Below the pieces are notes generated by a model. The model ran no database searches. It was not told the DNA's origin and was given only the letters and a program-made list of their open reading frames with translations. Source: Deinococcus aquiradiocola (GTDB lineage Bacteria; Deinococcota; Deinococci; Deinococcales; Deinococcaceae). Taken from it: DNA of 64,000 nt. Position 1 is the first letter of the stretch. Every line of letters begins with the position of its first letter. The DNA lies in the NCBI RefSeq assembly GCF_014646915.1, contig NZ_BMOE01000001.1, forward strand, positions 710,568 to 774,567, given 5' to 3'. Position numbers and translations under genes: made by a program. Of this stretch, positions 47,890 to 58,799 are shown piece by piece.

Positions 47890-48927
47890 TCAGGCCGTGG
47901 CGTGCCCGAGGAGCATGCGGGTGTCGCCCTGCCACTCGTCGCGGGTGAAGGCGGGCGCGAAGCCGAGTTCGCGGTTGATGCCGAGCATCGCGGCGTTGCT
48001 GTCGGCGTTCCCGGTCCGGACGCGCTGCGCCTGCGGGTTGTGTTCCGGCAGGGCCTGCAGCAGCGCCGCCTTCAGCCAGCGGCCCAGCCCGTGACGGCGG
48101 TGCGCGGGGTGCACGGCGGTCGCGCCCTGCTGCACCAGCACGGCCCGCTGCGGGTGCCAGAACACCTCCGTGTACCCCACGAAGGTCCCGCCGGGCAGGT
48201 GCTCGGCCACCAGCATCAGGGTGCGCTCGCCGGTCGCGTGCATGGTGTCCTGCCAGTGCCGGACCATGGCGGGCGTCACGACCCAGTCGTCGAACTCCAG
48301 GGCGCCGCGCGGCGCGGTGTTCATCACGCCGAGCACGGCGGCCACCCGTTCCAGTTCCTCGTCCGGGACGCGCGTGAAGGTCCGCAGGGCGTACAGGTCC
48401 GCGTCCGGGCGCGTCACCCAGCGGTCCAGCAGGGCCGCGTCCAGCTGCGCGAGCGGCAGTTCGCTGATCAGCATGTGCAGGCCGTCCCTGGCCCCCAGGC
48501 GGCGCGCGAAGGCCTCCCCGGCCGGGACGCGGGAGGTGGTGGCGGCGTTGTACGTGACGCGGCCCTCCTGCAGCGCCACGCGGGCCGCCTCGCGCGCCAG
48601 CAGGCGACCCAGGCCGCGCCGCCGCACGTCCGGGTGGACGCTCACGTCGAGGTGGCACTGGTCGGTGTTCTGCGTGAGCGAGTACTCCAGCGACGCCTGC
48701 CCCACCAGTCGCCCGTCCAGGTGCGCGCGGACAAGGCGGCTCCCGTCGTCCGCGTCGCGGTGCGCGAGGCCCTCGGCGCGCGCCGCGACCACGACGGGCG
48801 GGTCGTGCGGCGCGGCCACCGCGAAGCAGTCCGCCGCGAGCCTCGCGGACTCCAGCCGTTCCGGCAGGTCCAGCGTCACCGGGTCCACCACGCTCACGTT
48901 CACGGTCCGGGTCAGGTCGCTCGTCAT
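47890..48927 (-). CDS. Tandem-GNAT acetyltransferase
   Basis: 345 residues. Two GNAT halves. The first (about 20-170) has HLDVSVHPDVRRRGLGRLL (acetyl-CoA binding); the second (about 190-345) has ATAVHPAHRRHGLGRWLKAALL and NADSNAAMLGINRELGF. Mycothiol- or Eis-type organisation; substrate unknown. A CACACT box lies 6 nt before ATG 48927. Confidence 0.8.
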   Translation of the reverse strand: MTSDLTRTVNVSVVDPVTLDLPERLESARLAADCFAVAAPHDPPVVVAARAEGLAHRDADDGSRLVRAHLDGRLVGQASLEYSLTQNTDQCHLDVSVHPDVRRRGLGRLLAREAARVALQEGRVTYNAATTSRVPAGEAFARRLGARDGLHMLISELPLAQLDAALLDRWVTRPDADLYALRTFTRVPDEELERVAAVLGVMNTAPRGALEFDDWVVTPAMVRHWQDTMHATGERTLMLVAEHLPGGTFVGYTEVFWHPQRAVLVQQGATAVHPAHRRHGLGRWLKAALLQALPEHNPQAQRVRTGNADSNAAMLGINRELGFAPAFTRDEWQGDTRMLLGHATA

Positions 48928-49007
48928 GCCGTCAGTGTGAGGCTGGACACGTCAGGCGCGCATCCGTCACCTGGCGGATAGACAACGGGACGCAGGACCG
49001 TGGCGTG

Positions 49008-49394
49008 TCAGCGCGCCTCGCTCGCCAGGACCTTCCCGGACTCGCCGCTCACCTCGAAGCGGTAGTGCGCGCCGTCCAGCCTCGGCCACGCGACCCGGAA
49101 GCCCTCGCAGGCGCTCGGGAGGGACACGCCGCTCATGCCGGGGTACCGGTCGTTCGACTGCCGGTACTCCTCCATCGCGCTCGCCAGCTGCGTCGCGCAG
49201 TACTGCGCGGCCGCGCCTGCCGTGGCCGACTGCGCGTCGTCCGGCCGTGCCGCGCCCGCCTGCCGCAGGGCCGCCACCTGCGCCTCCAGCCGCGCCACGC
49301 GGCCCTCCAGCGCCTGCACCCGCGCCGACTCCGCATCCGGGCGGGAACACGCGGTGAGGACGGACAGCAGCAGGACCAGGCACGCGAACTTCAT
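49008..49394 (-). CDS. Putative lipoprotein
   Basis: 128 residues; lipobox LTAC at residues 13-16. After the Cys there is a coiled coil (25-48, VQALEGRVARLEAQVAALRQ), then a compact part with a second Cys pair. Leaderless, TAGCCT 7 nt upstream. Envelope protein of unknown role. Confidence 0.65.
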   Translation of the reverse strand: MKFACLVLLLSVLTACSRPDAESARVQALEGRVARLEAQVAALRQAGAARPDDAQSATAGAAAQYCATQLASAMEEYRQSNDRYPGMSGVSLPSACEGFRVAWPRLDGAHYRFEVSGESGKVLASEAR

Positions 49395-49430
49395 GGCTGG
49401 CAGGCTACACGACCGCGCCGCGCCACGCCT

Positions 49431-50597
49431 TCATTCCCGCCACAGGAAGAGGTCGCTCCACGCCTCGCCCCGCCGGATGAACGGCACGCGGCCACCCACC
49501 ACGCGCGTCCCGCCCTTCACGGCCGCGCGCACCACCACCCGCGGGTCCAGTTCCGGGTGCAGCGCCCACGCGGCCCGCACCTCGTCGTGAATGTCGAGCG
49601 TCTCGCCGCTCGCCACGCTGTCCGTCCCGAGCGCCACCTCCACGCCCGCCGCCGCGAACGCCTGCCACGGGAAGGTCCCGCAGTGCAGGTTGGCGTTGCT
49701 GCGCGGGCACGTGACCACCGTGCAGCCCGCCTGCGCGACCAGCGTGATGTCCTGCGGGGTCACGTTGACCATGTGAATCAAGGTCGGGCGGGCCTGCAGC
49801 ACCCCCAGGTCCGCGAGGTACGACACGGCGCTCAGCTCGGGGGACGGCTCACGGCCGATCACGTCGGCGATGCTCAACTCCACGCCGTTCCGCCGCATGG
49901 ACGCCAGGAACGACTCCGCCAGCGGCCCCGCCCCGCCCGCGAACAGCTCCGCCTCCGACGGGTGCTCCAGCACGTGCACCTGCATCGGCAGGCCCTCGCC
50001 CGCCGCGTACTCCGAGAGCAGCCGGAACAGCCGGTGCGACACGGTGTAACTGGCGTGCGGCGACAATCCCACCCGCATCCCGCCGGGGCGCTCCAGCTTC
50101 TTCCAGGCGTCCAGCCGCGCCCGCGCCGCCTCGAAGGTCGCCTGAGCCGTGGCCGGGTTCGGGTCCAGCACCTCCCAGTACGCCACGCCCGGCACGTCCG
50201 ACTCCCGCAGCAGCCACTCCATCACGTCCGGATGCCACACGATGTCCCCCAGACCCGACGCGCCACTCGCACGCACCGCGTCCAGACCCACCACCGCCCC
50301 CTCATGCCCCCGCAGGTGCCGCCCCGCGATCACCACCTCCGGAATCCACCTGAAGTACGGCAACGACTGAAACGCGTACAGGCTCATGTCCAGATGCGTG
50401 TGCGCGTTCACCGGCGGCGGCGCGATCACCCGGCCCCCCCGCACCTCCCGCGCCTGCGGGAAATTCACGCGCAACTCCGCCGCCGACCCCGCCGCCGCCA
50501 CCACCCCGCCCGACACCACCACACCCCCGTCCCGCACGGGATTCCCCATCCCGGTATACACAACATCCGCAGTCCACAGCGTCGGCAGTAACGTCAT
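49431..50597 (-). CDS. Amidohydrolase, candidate 6-aminodeoxyfutalosine deaminase
   Basis: 388 residues from ATG 50597 (TATGAT -10, 6 nt). ATZ/TRZ-type metal hydrolase: metal ligands in NAHTHLD (H66, H68), further His in GLSPHAS and VHVLEHP, and catalytic/metal Asp in GTDSVAS. Proteins of this group in Deinococcus have been shown to deaminate 6-aminodeoxyfutalosine in menaquinone synthesis (established for D. radiodurans Dr0824). Assigning this one to that role is inference; adenosine-type or SAH deamination is the alternative. Confidence 0.7.
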   Translation of the reverse strand: MTLLPTLWTADVVYTGMGNPVRDGGVVVSGGVVAAAGSAAELRVNFPQAREVRGGRVIAPPPVNAHTHLDMSLYAFQSLPYFRWIPEVVIAGRHLRGHEGAVVGLDAVRASGASGLGDIVWHPDVMEWLLRESDVPGVAYWEVLDPNPATAQATFEAARARLDAWKKLERPGGMRVGLSPHASYTVSHRLFRLLSEYAAGEGLPMQVHVLEHPSEAELFAGGAGPLAESFLASMRRNGVELSIADVIGREPSPELSAVSYLADLGVLQARPTLIHMVNVTPQDITLVAQAGCTVVTCPRSNANLHCGTFPWQAFAAAGVEVALGTDSVASGETLDIHDEVRAAWALHPELDPRVVVRAAVKGGTRVVGGRVPFIRRGEAWSDLFLWRE

Positions 50598-50748
50598 GCG
50601 CGCATCATACCGGCCAGCCCACGACGAAACAGGCCCGGGCCACCACACCCGGACCCGCACACGACCCACCCCAGGCACCACAGCAGCCCAGCCCGGAAAC
50701 GCACGAGCGCATCCGGACTGGCTGGCATGACGGACCAGGACGGCCCCC

Positions 50749-50969
50749 AGATTCGAGGGCGCGTCCCTGGGCTGATCTGGCCCCACGGTCGGGGACGGCC
50801 CCTCCCTCAACCAGATTCGAGGGCGCGTCCCTGGACTGATCTGGCCCCACGGTCGGGGGCGGCCCCTCCCTCGACTAGATTCGAGGGCGCGTCTCTGTGC
50901 TGATCTGGCCCCACGGTCGGGGACGGCCCCTCCCTCGGCTAGATTCGGTGGCGCGTCTCTGGGCTGATT
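50749..50969. repeat. Tandem 64-bp repeats, ~3.5 copies, after proS
   Basis: Units start at 50749, 50813, 50877 and 50941 (exact 64-bp spacing), each beginning AGATTCGAGGGCGCGTC and containing GGCCCCACGGTCGGGG and GGCCCCTCCCTC. The fourth is partial and merges with the proS stop codon. Units differ by a few substitutions. No spacers, so this is not CRISPR. It fills most of the 371-nt gap between proS and the amidohydrolase; nothing else is seen there except the latter's -10 box. Confidence 0.85.
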
Positions 50970-52441
50970 TAGTACTGCCGCCCGAAAATCACCCGTTTCC
51001 CGTACCCGCTGGGTTTGCCGGTGTGCACGCACACGCCTTCCTCGCGTTCGGCGAAGAACTCGGTCCCGTCGAGCGGTTCGTTGCGGATGGTGGCCTTCGT
51101 CTCTTCCTTGATGGCCTTCTCGCTCTCCGGGTCGCCGCAGTGGAAGGCGCGCACCCATTTCCCGGCATCGATGGCGGCCTTGAAGTCCTCGTACGTGTCG
51201 ACCGTGACGGTGTTCTCCAGCATGAAGTCCGTCGCGCGTTTCAGCAGCGCCGCCTGAATGCCGTTCAGGCGCTCCGTCATGCCGTTCACGGCGTCCGCGC
51301 GGGCCAGCGTCTCCTTGTCCTCGGACGTGCGGTTCTTGACGACGACCACGCCCTGCTCCAGATCGCGCGGCCCCAGCTCGATGCGGACGGGCACGCCCTT
51401 CAGTTCCCAGTCGTTGTACTTGAAGCCGTTGGTGACGCCGTCGCGTCTGTCGACCTTGACGCGCACGCCAGCGGCGCGCAGTTCCGCGGCGAGCTTCTCA
51501 CCCTCCTCGACCATCTGCGCGAAGTTGTCCTTGCGGCCCACCGGGATCACCACGACCTGCGTCGGCGCGATGTTGGGCGGCATCATCAGGCCCCTGTCGT
51601 CCCCGTGCGTCATGATGAGCGCCCCGATGATGCGGCTCGAGATCGCCCAGGACGTGGTGTGCGCGAACTCCTCCTTCTGGTCGCGGGACTGGAACTTCAC
51701 GCCGAACGCCCGGCTGAAGTTCTGCCCGAGGTAATGGCTGGTGCCGCTCTGCAGGGCCTTGCCGTCCCGCATCATGCCCTCGATGCTGTACGTGGCGACG
51801 GCGCCCGCGAACCGTTCGCTGGCGGTCTTCTCGCCGCGCACGACCGGCAGGGCCAGCACGTCCCGGCAGAACTCGTGGTAGATGCCGAGCATCTGCATCA
51901 CCTCGGCGCGCGCCTCCTGCTCGTCCACGTGCGCGGTGTGCCCCTCGTGCCAGTAGAACTCGCTGGTGCGCAGGAACAGCTTCGTGCGCAGCTCCGCGCG
52001 GAACACCGCGCCCCACTGGTAGTGCAGGAACGGCAGGTCGCGGTAACTGTTCAGCCACCCCGACCACATGTGCCCGATGATCGTCTCGCTGGTGGGCCGC
52101 ATGACGTACGGCTCGTCGAGGACGTCCGTGCCGATCTTGCTGACCGTGAACAGTTCCGGCGCGAAGCCCTCCACGTGGTCCGCTTCACGCGCGATGAAGT
52201 TCATGGGGATCAGGGTGGGGAACATCAGGCTCTCGTGGCCCGTCTCCTTGAACTTGTCGTCCAGCCAGCGCACGATGCGCTCCCACAGGGCACTCCCGTA
52301 CGGTTTGACGACCATGGCGCCCTTGACGGGGCTGTAGTCGGCCAGGTCGGCCTTGACCACCACTTCGTTGTACCAGTCGTTGAAATCCTGAGATTGCGGC
52401 GTGACGCCGTAACTTTTGCCCTTGTCGCTGCTGCCAGTCAT
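50969..52441 (-). CDS. proS: Prolyl-tRNA synthetase (archaeal/eukaryal-type)
   Basis: 490 residues from ATG 52441, supported by TAGGAT 7 nt upstream (ATG 52450 would add three). Charges tRNA-Pro. Class II core with motif 1 around 50-85, motif 2 ([25 protein letters not shown] in two parts) and motif 3 (GRKDNFAQ region excluded; [12 protein letters not shown]). Anticodon domain follows. The C-terminus ends [10 protein letters not shown], as in short Thermus-type ProRS; the bacterial editing domain is absent. Confidence 0.94.
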   Translation of the reverse strand: MTGSSDKGKSYGVTPQSQDFNDWYNEVVVKADLADYSPVKGAMVVKPYGSALWERIVRWLDDKFKETGHESLMFPTLIPMNFIAREADHVEGFAPELFTVSKIGTDVLDEPYVMRPTSETIIGHMWSGWLNSYRDLPFLHYQWGAVFRAELRTKLFLRTSEFYWHEGHTAHVDEQEARAEVMQMLGIYHEFCRDVLALPVVRGEKTASERFAGAVATYSIEGMMRDGKALQSGTSHYLGQNFSRAFGVKFQSRDQKEEFAHTTSWAISSRIIGALIMTHGDDRGLMMPPNIAPTQVVVIPVGRKDNFAQMVEEGEKLAAELRAAGVRVKVDRRDGVTNGFKYNDWELKGVPVRIELGPRDLEQGVVVVKNRTSEDKETLARADAVNGMTERLNGIQAALLKRATDFMLENTVTVDTYEDFKAAIDAGKWVRAFHCGDPESEKAIKEETKATIRNEPLDGTEFFAEREEGVCVHTGKPSGYGKRVIFGRQY

Positions 52442-52659
52442 GAGGAGCATCCTACCAAGCGGGCGCGTGAAGGGGCATACGCCGGGTGGCCGTCAGCCGA
52501 ACGGCATGACAGCCTACCTGCGGGTGCTTGCTCTACCGGACACGGGGCGTGCGGGAGCGCCGCTGGCCCGACCCTGCCGTTCATCCCCAAGTTCTCCTGA
52601 AGGCTCTGCCCATGTTCCCCGGGTGTGCCGGGCCTAACGTGAGGCTCGGAGGCACCACC

Positions 52660-52917
52660 ATGACCCAGAACAACGAGATCAGCGACCGTATCGCCAGTGA
52701 CCTGAAGGCCCGTCTGGAGAAGGAAGGCGAGCACCTGCAGGTGAAGGACGTGAACGGTGAGCACGTCGGGACCGTGGACCACCTCGACGGCGACCAGATC
52801 AAGCTCACGAAGGGTGACAGCGCCGACGGGCAGCATCACTTCGTGCCGCTCTCGCAGGTGGAGAGCATGGACGACGTGGCCGTGTATCTGAACGTCGCGC
52901 ACAGCGACCTGAAGTAA
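52660..52917 (+). CDS. DUF2171 family protein
   Basis: 85 residues from ATG 52660 with SD GGAGG. PRC-barrel-like pattern: [31 protein letters not shown] (two pieces), [10 protein letters not shown]. Common small protein of unknown function in Deinococcus and related bacteria, often linked with stress. Preceded by ~130 nt without other features. Confidence 0.75.
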   Translation: MTQNNEISDRIASDLKARLEKEGEHLQVKDVNGEHVGTVDHLDGDQIKLTKGDSADGQHHFVPLSQVESMDDVAVYLNVAHSDLK

Positions 52918-52927
52918 GGGACAGCCG

Positions 52928-52966
52928 AACGCGCCGGAACCTCCTGACGGGGGTTCCGGCGCGTTT
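52928..52966 (+). terminator. Terminator after DUF2171 gene
   Basis: 14-bp perfect stem AACGCGCCGGAACC / GGTTCCGGCGCGTT with a 10-nt loop, followed by TTCGTG. Lies between convergent genes and may work both ways. Confidence 0.8.
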
Positions 52967-52973
52967 CGTGTCG

Positions 52974-53936
52974 TCACTGCAGGCTGAGCAGGACCTTGCC
53001 GAGCGTGTGGCGGCCCTCGATGTAGCGGTGCGCGTCCTGAATCTCTTCGAGGGGATAGACGCGGTCCACGCGGACCTGCAGGTCGCCGGAGCGGATCAGG
53101 TCGAAGAGTTCGCCCGCGCGCCAGCGGAGTTCCTGGGCGTTCTGGGTGTAGTGCGTGAGGGACGGGCGGGTGAGGTACAGGCCGCCCGCGCTGTTCAGGG
53201 CCTGCGGGTCGACGGGGTCGACGTTGCCGCTGGCCGCGCCGTACAGGCACATCAGGCCGCGGACGCGCAGGGCGTTCAGGCCGTCCTGGAAGGTGCTGCG
53301 GCCCACGCCGTCGTACACGACGCTCGCGCCGCCGTGTTCGCGGGCGAGGGCGGCGAAGGTGTCGTAGGGCGCGGTGAGTTGCGCGCCGAGGTCGTGGGCC
53401 GTGTGGAGTTTGGCGTCGGTGCTGGCGGTGGCGAGGATGGTGGCGCCCGTGCGGCGCGCGAGCTGCACGAGGAGGCCGCCGACACCTCCGGCGGCGGCGT
53501 GGACGACGGCGAGGTCCCCGGCGGTGAGCGGGAAGGCGCTGTACGCGAGGTAGTGGGCGGTCATGCCCTGCAGCATGACGGCGGCGGCGGCTTCGTCGGT
53601 GACGCCGTCGGGGACGGGGGCGAGCATCCAGGCGGGCAGGTTGAGGGCTTCGGCGTACGCGCCGCCGGGGGCAGTGCCGAAGGCGACGCGCTGTCCGACG
53701 TGCAGGCCGGTCACGTCGTCGCCGAGGGCGGTGACGGTCCCGACGCCCTCCTTGCCGAGGATGGCGGGGAGGGTGGGGGCCTGGCGGCCGCCCTGGCGCT
53801 GGTACGTGTCGACGTAGTTGAGTCCGGCGTACCGGAGGGTGACCTGCGCCTCGCCGGGTCGGGGGGCGGGCAGGGTGTGCGTCTGGAGGGTCAGGACTTC
53901 GGGGCCGCCGCTGTGATTCATGATGATGGCGCGCAT
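52974..53936 (-). CDS. Quinone oxidoreductase (zinc-less MDR family)
   Basis: 320 residues from ATG 53936, leaderless with TATGCT 6 nt upstream. NADPH-dependent quinone reductase of the medium-chain dehydrogenase superfamily: GLNYVDTYQRQG, EGVGTVTALG, nucleotide-binding AAAGGVGGLLVQLA and C-terminal GKVLLSLQ. No structural zinc cysteines. Probably protects against quinone stress. Confidence 0.88.
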   Translation of the reverse strand: MRAIIMNHSGGPEVLTLQTHTLPAPRPGEAQVTLRYAGLNYVDTYQRQGGRQAPTLPAILGKEGVGTVTALGDDVTGLHVGQRVAFGTAPGGAYAEALNLPAWMLAPVPDGVTDEAAAAVMLQGMTAHYLAYSAFPLTAGDLAVVHAAAGGVGGLLVQLARRTGATILATASTDAKLHTAHDLGAQLTAPYDTFAALAREHGGASVVYDGVGRSTFQDGLNALRVRGLMCLYGAASGNVDPVDPQALNSAGGLYLTRPSLTHYTQNAQELRWRAGELFDLIRSGDLQVRVDRVYPLEEIQDAHRYIEGRHTLGKVLLSLQ

Positions 53937-53992
53937 GTGCCGAGCATAGCCCGGTCCGGCGGGCGGGACGGGCCGCGCGGGCCGTGGAACCG

Positions 53993-54021
53993 TTCCCATG
54001 AGGGGAGTCTGCCCGTACAAT
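53993..54021 (+). promoter_or_regulatory. Leaderless promoter of amylosucrase gene
   Basis: -35-like TTCCCA (53993-53998), 17-nt spacer, -10 TACAAT (54016-54021); GTG 54028 follows after 6 nt, so transcription should start at the start codon. Confidence 0.6.
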
Positions 54022-54027
54022 GAACAC

Positions 54028-55941
<1,914 letters not shown>

Positions 55942-56026
55942 CGGCGCGGCAGGTCCTGTCCGGCCGCACCTTCACGCCGCGTTGAGGGGTGGACGCTGGC
56001 GGGCCGGGGCGTCCTACACTGAAGGC

Positions 56027-56223
56027 ATGACCGGTCCCAGGAAGTCCCGAGTCTCCCCTCCCCGCCTGAACACCGAGGCGCTGCTGCGGCTGGCGAGCGG
56101 CGTGGCGGAGCGCCTGTCGCGCCTCTCGCGGGACCGGAGGTGCGGCGTGAGGCGGTGAACGCCTCGCAGGCGGTGGCGCGGCTGCTGCGGGCCATCCGTC
56201 AGTCGCAGCGCGGCGCAGAATAG
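56027..56223 (+). pseudogene. Small gene, apparently frameshifted, upstream of fni
   Basis: ATG 56027 has TACACT 6 nt upstream. The frame codes 43 residues (MTGPRKSRVSPPRLNTEAL, then LLRLASGVAERLSRLSRD) and stops at 56158. A shift of frame near 56139 would continue PEVRREAVNASQAVARLLRAIRQSQR to a TAG at 56223, just before fni. Both halves are well-formed amphipathic helices, so one base was probably lost. A 43-residue protein being real is the alternative. Confidence 0.5.
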
Positions 56224-56228
56224 GTGGC

Positions 56229-57290
56229 GTGACTCCCGAAGCGTCCGCCCCGATCACCGCCGTCCCGTCCGACACCGCCGCGCTGGACCTGCCGGGCCGG
56301 AAGCTGAGGCACATCGAGGCGTGCCTGCTGCCCGAGTCGCAGTACCAGGGCGTCACGACGGGCCTGGAGGGCGTGCCGTGGCCGTACCGGGCGCTGCCGG
56401 AACGCGACCTGAACGCGGTGGACCTGCGCGTGTCGTTCCTGGGGCGGGCCCTGTCGGCGCCCGTAATGATCGGCGCGATGACGGGCGGCGCGGAGCGGGC
56501 GGCCGTCATCAACCGGAATCTCGCGGTGGCGGCGCAGCGGCTGGGGCTGGGCATGATGCTCGGCAGTCAGCGCGTCATGCTGGAGCGCCCCGAGGCCCGC
56601 GCGAGCTTTCAGGTGCGGGACGTCGCGCCGGACATCCTGCTGATCGGCAACCTGGGCGCGGCGCAGCTGCTCAAGGGGTACGGGGCGGCGCAGCTGGACG
56701 AGGCGGCGCGGCTGGTGGGCGCGGACGCGCTCGCCATTCACGTGAATCCGCTGCAGGAGGCGATGCAGTCGGGCGGCGACACGGACTGGCGCGGGGTGCT
56801 CGCGCGCCTGCAGGAGGTCGTGCCGCAGGCGCGCGTGCCGCTGATGCTGAAGGAGGTGGGGCACGGGCTGGGCGCGGACGTGGCGCGCGCCGTGCGCGGC
56901 ATGGGCTTCGCGGCCATCGACGTGGCGGGCGCGGGCGGCACGAGCTGGGCGCGGGTGGAGCAGCTGGCCGAGCGGGGCGTGGTGAGCAGCCCCGACCTGT
57001 GCGAGCTGGGCCTGCCGACGGCGACGGCGCTGCGGGAAGTGCGGGGCGTGCTGCCGGACGTGCCGCTCGTCGCGTCGGGCGGCATCCGGACGGGCCTGGA
57101 CGCCGCGCGCGCCCTGCGGCTCGGGGCGGACGTGGTGGCGGTGGCGCGCCCGCTGCTCGCCCCGGCGCTGGAGAGCGCGGACGCGGCAGAGGCGTGGCTG
57201 AGGAACTTCGTGTGGGAGCTGCGGGTCGCGCTGTTCGTGGGCGGGTTCGGGGACGTGCGGTCCGTGCAGACGGGCCTGCCGCTGGCCTGA
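56229..57290 (+). CDS. fni: Type 2 isopentenyl-diphosphate delta-isomerase
   Basis: 353 residues from GTG 56229. FMN-dependent IPP/DMAPP isomerase for isoprenoid (carotenoid, quinone) synthesis. Family motifs: MIGAMTGGAE, LGMMLGSQR, HVNPLQE, LKEVGHGLG, GAGGTSW and ASGGIRTGLDAARAL. Six nt after the small upstream frame's TAG; probably co-transcribed. Confidence 0.93.
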   Translation: MTPEASAPITAVPSDTAALDLPGRKLRHIEACLLPESQYQGVTTGLEGVPWPYRALPERDLNAVDLRVSFLGRALSAPVMIGAMTGGAERAAVINRNLAVAAQRLGLGMMLGSQRVMLERPEARASFQVRDVAPDILLIGNLGAAQLLKGYGAAQLDEAARLVGADALAIHVNPLQEAMQSGGDTDWRGVLARLQEVVPQARVPLMLKEVGHGLGADVARAVRGMGFAAIDVAGAGGTSWARVEQLAERGVVSSPDLCELGLPTATALREVRGVLPDVPLVASGGIRTGLDAARALRLGADVVAVARPLLAPALESADAAEAWLRNFVWELRVALFVGGFGDVRSVQTGLPLA

Positions 57291-57361
57291 ACGGGTCGCC
57301 GGGCATAAAGCGCCGGAGCTGAGATGCCGAATCTCATGTGACGGGGTTCAGGTGCCGGAGC

Positions 57362-58738
57362 TTACGTGACGGGGCCGCCGTGCCGGGCGAGGGCGCGCAG
57401 GTGGAACTGCAGCGCGCCCACCCACTCGGACGGGTCCTCCACGCCGGGCAGGATGCCGTCCAGGTACCCGAGCGCCCGGTACGCCTCTCCGGCCAGGACG
57501 GCGTCCCGCAGGAGGGCGCGCAGGTCGCCGGGAGGCGCGAGGTCGGTCCACTCGGCCAGGTACGCTTCGCCCGCAGCGTCCGCGTGATCGGCCGGGACGA
57601 GGTACGCGGGGTTCACGTCCAGAAAGGGGTGCGTGACGCTCGCGTCGGACCAGTCGATGACCGTGAACGCCCCGCCCCGCGTGAGGACGTTGCCGTCGTG
57701 CAGGTCGCCGTGCCCCAGCGCGGGCGGGACGGGTGAGCGCTCCAGGCGGACCAGGGCGCCCTCCACGAGGGGCAGCGCGGCGCGCAGCCGTTCGGCGTCC
57801 TCGGCGCTCAGGCCGCCCGGCTGGCCTGAGCGCCACAGCGTCTCGTCGTGCAGGCGGTGCAGGCGCGACCGCAGGTGGGCGGGGCCATGGTCCGGTACGC
57901 CCAGGGCGCGCAGGTCCGGCAGGTGCGGGAGGCTGTCCCGCTGCACGCGGGCGAGGTGCCGCATGAGTGCCGCGCTGTCCTGCACGCTCCAGGGCGCGGC
58001 GGGCGTCCGGGTGTTCCAGCCGGTCGCGCCGGTCGGGAGGGGGTCGCCCGCGTCCTGCAGGAGCAGCGTCCCCAGGACGCGGTTCGCGGCGAGGACGCCC
58101 GCCGCGGCGCCCGGTACACGGCGCGACAGGCGGCACGTGACCGGCACCTCCAGCGCGAAGAAGTCCGGCACGGCCTTCAGGTACAGCGGTCCGGTGCGGG
58201 TGGGGACGCGCGCGAGGAAACTGATCTGCGTGTGGCGCAGCACCTGCGGTTCGCCGGTGCGGGGGCGGTCCTGCGCGTGCAGTTCCTCGTCCAGCCAGGC
58301 GGTCAGTTCAGCGAGGCCGCCGGGGCGCTGCCAGCGGGGCCGGGCGGGCGGTGCGGGCGCCAGTGCGGCCTGCGCCCAAGGCTGCTCGGCGGCGTGCAAG
58401 TCGCCGGGCGCGGTCCACGCCCCGGCGCCGGGGTGCGGGGCATGCAGGTTCCACACGGCGTGCCGCTGCCGCACGCCGTCCCGGTCCGGCAGGGCGCGGT
58501 GCTCCAGGCGCCGCAGCAGCTCCAGCGGCAGGCCGAGCCTCTCCGTGAACGCGGCGGCGACACCCTGCCCGTCGTGGACGCCGTGCGGCAGGATGACGCG
58601 CGGGAGGTGCCCGTCCAGCGTCAGGACGAGCGGCGCGTCCGGGTGCGTCACGACGGCCAGCACCTCGCTGCTCACCGGAGCGGGTTCGCCGGGGCCGGGG
58701 TGTGCGGCGCTGGGTTGACCGGGTGCGGGGGTGGTCAT
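57362..58738 (-). CDS. APH/choline-kinase-like phosphotransferase
   Basis: 458 residues from ATG 58738 (TACACT, 6 nt upstream). C-terminal half carries the aminoglycoside-phosphotransferase catalytic loop LGHGDLHDGN and the metal-binding IDWSDA. N-terminal ~150 residues resemble a NUDIX-like or unknown domain (RLEHRALPDRDG, AVWNLHAP) fused to it. Substrate unknown. Convergent with fni. Confidence 0.78.
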   Translation of the reverse strand: MTTPAPGQPSAAHPGPGEPAPVSSEVLAVVTHPDAPLVLTLDGHLPRVILPHGVHDGQGVAAAFTERLGLPLELLRRLEHRALPDRDGVRQRHAVWNLHAPHPGAGAWTAPGDLHAAEQPWAQAALAPAPPARPRWQRPGGLAELTAWLDEELHAQDRPRTGEPQVLRHTQISFLARVPTRTGPLYLKAVPDFFALEVPVTCRLSRRVPGAAAGVLAANRVLGTLLLQDAGDPLPTGATGWNTRTPAAPWSVQDSAALMRHLARVQRDSLPHLPDLRALGVPDHGPAHLRSRLHRLHDETLWRSGQPGGLSAEDAERLRAALPLVEGALVRLERSPVPPALGHGDLHDGNVLTRGGAFTVIDWSDASVTHPFLDVNPAYLVPADHADAAGEAYLAEWTDLAPPGDLRALLRDAVLAGEAYRALGYLDGILPGVEDPSEWVGALQFHLRALARHGGPVT

Positions 58739-58799
58739 GCGGGCAGTGTAGGGGCGGGCGGGGCGGCCCGGCATCGGCCGGATGGCGGAGGGGGCCGGG

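Noticed and set aside
50749..50969. CRISPR array
   Set aside because: Repeats are contiguous 64-mers with no unique spacers, and no cas genes are present.
49431..51158. Amidohydrolase frame extended N-terminally to 575 residues
   Set aside because: The extra part translates the 64-bp tandem repeats and the proS 3' end; the -10 box and family length support ATG 50597.
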